Origin: an uncultured Oscillospiraceae bacterium
Lineage (GTDB): Bacteria; Bacillota; Clostridia; Oscillospirales; Oscillospiraceae
Reading direction: 5' to 3'
DNA length: 12,559 nucleotides
Assembly (NCBI GenBank): GCA_900752305.1
Contig: CAADUV010000044.1
Coordinates: 1 to 12,559 of the forward strand
Below are positions 12,555-12,559 of this stretch, in pieces. The notes beneath the pieces were generated by a model. That model saw only the letters and a list, made by a program, of their open reading frames with translations, was not told the origin of the DNA and made no database searches. Every line of letters starts with the position of its first letter. Position 1 is the first letter of the stretch. A program made the position numbers and the translations under genes.

Positions 12555-12559
12555 GACAC

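Noticed and set aside
1..12559. CRISPR array, tRNA or rRNA genes
   Set aside because: No regularly spaced repeats, no tRNA T-loop/cloverleaf pattern and no rRNA-like segment were seen on either strand.

Overview
This looks like chromosomal DNA of a Gram-positive Clostridia member, most likely of the Oscillospiraceae/Flavonifractor type. The evidence is high GC with C/G-rich third codon positions, strong AGGAGG-type ribosome binding sites, TTGACA/TATAAT promoters, short GC-rich hairpin terminators, and a gene set (MATE pump, DUF2798, AgcS symporter, DegV/FakA, BI-1) usual in gut Firmicutes. The genus call is inference; no rRNA or tRNA is present to anchor it.

Layout. 1-1287 (-): a MATE-family efflux protein whose C-terminus runs off the left edge. 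It has a strong promoter and, directly after the predicted start site, a terminator-like hairpin in its leader. 1536-1835 (+): a 99-residue two-helix membrane protein, divergent from the MATE gene. 1891-2379 (-): a DUF2798 four-helix membrane protein with a structured leader, convergent with the previous gene across a shared terminator. 2631-3860 (+): a SAM-dependent methyltransferase-like protein. 4096-4398 (+): an AT-richer single-helix protein of unknown function. 4574-6112 (+): a sodium/alanine-type AgcS symporter. 6125-~6412: the 3' end of an IS3-family element (minus strand) with an in-frame TAG. 6421-6846 (+): a GNAT acetyltransferase gene interrupted by an in-frame TAG. 10105-6893 (-): a compact operon, degV-family fatty-acid-binding protein (FakB type), then FakA-type fatty acid kinase, then a TetR regulator. 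A 19-bp near-palindrome sits downstream of the operon promoter and two hairpins lie between fakB and fakA. 10373-11026 (+): a lipoprotein of unknown function. 11156-11881 (+): a BI-1/YetJ-family membrane protein. 11882-12559: about 680 bases with no convincing gene but with a near-consensus promoter, mutually exclusive inverted repeats and several strong hairpins.

How the parts work together. The clearest functional unit is FakB-FakA-TetR: FakB presents a fatty acid that FakA phosphorylates with ATP, and the TetR protein is a natural candidate to bind the operator-like palindrome and control its own operon. The other genes are mostly single transcription units with their own promoters and terminators. 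I did not find a defence, biosynthetic or secretion system. The most interesting signals are regulatory: the MATE leader hairpin, the TetR operator candidate, the fakB-fakA intercistronic structure, and the promoter-driven, structured, gene-less right end. The IS remnant beside a nonsense-broken GNAT gene is a local scar.
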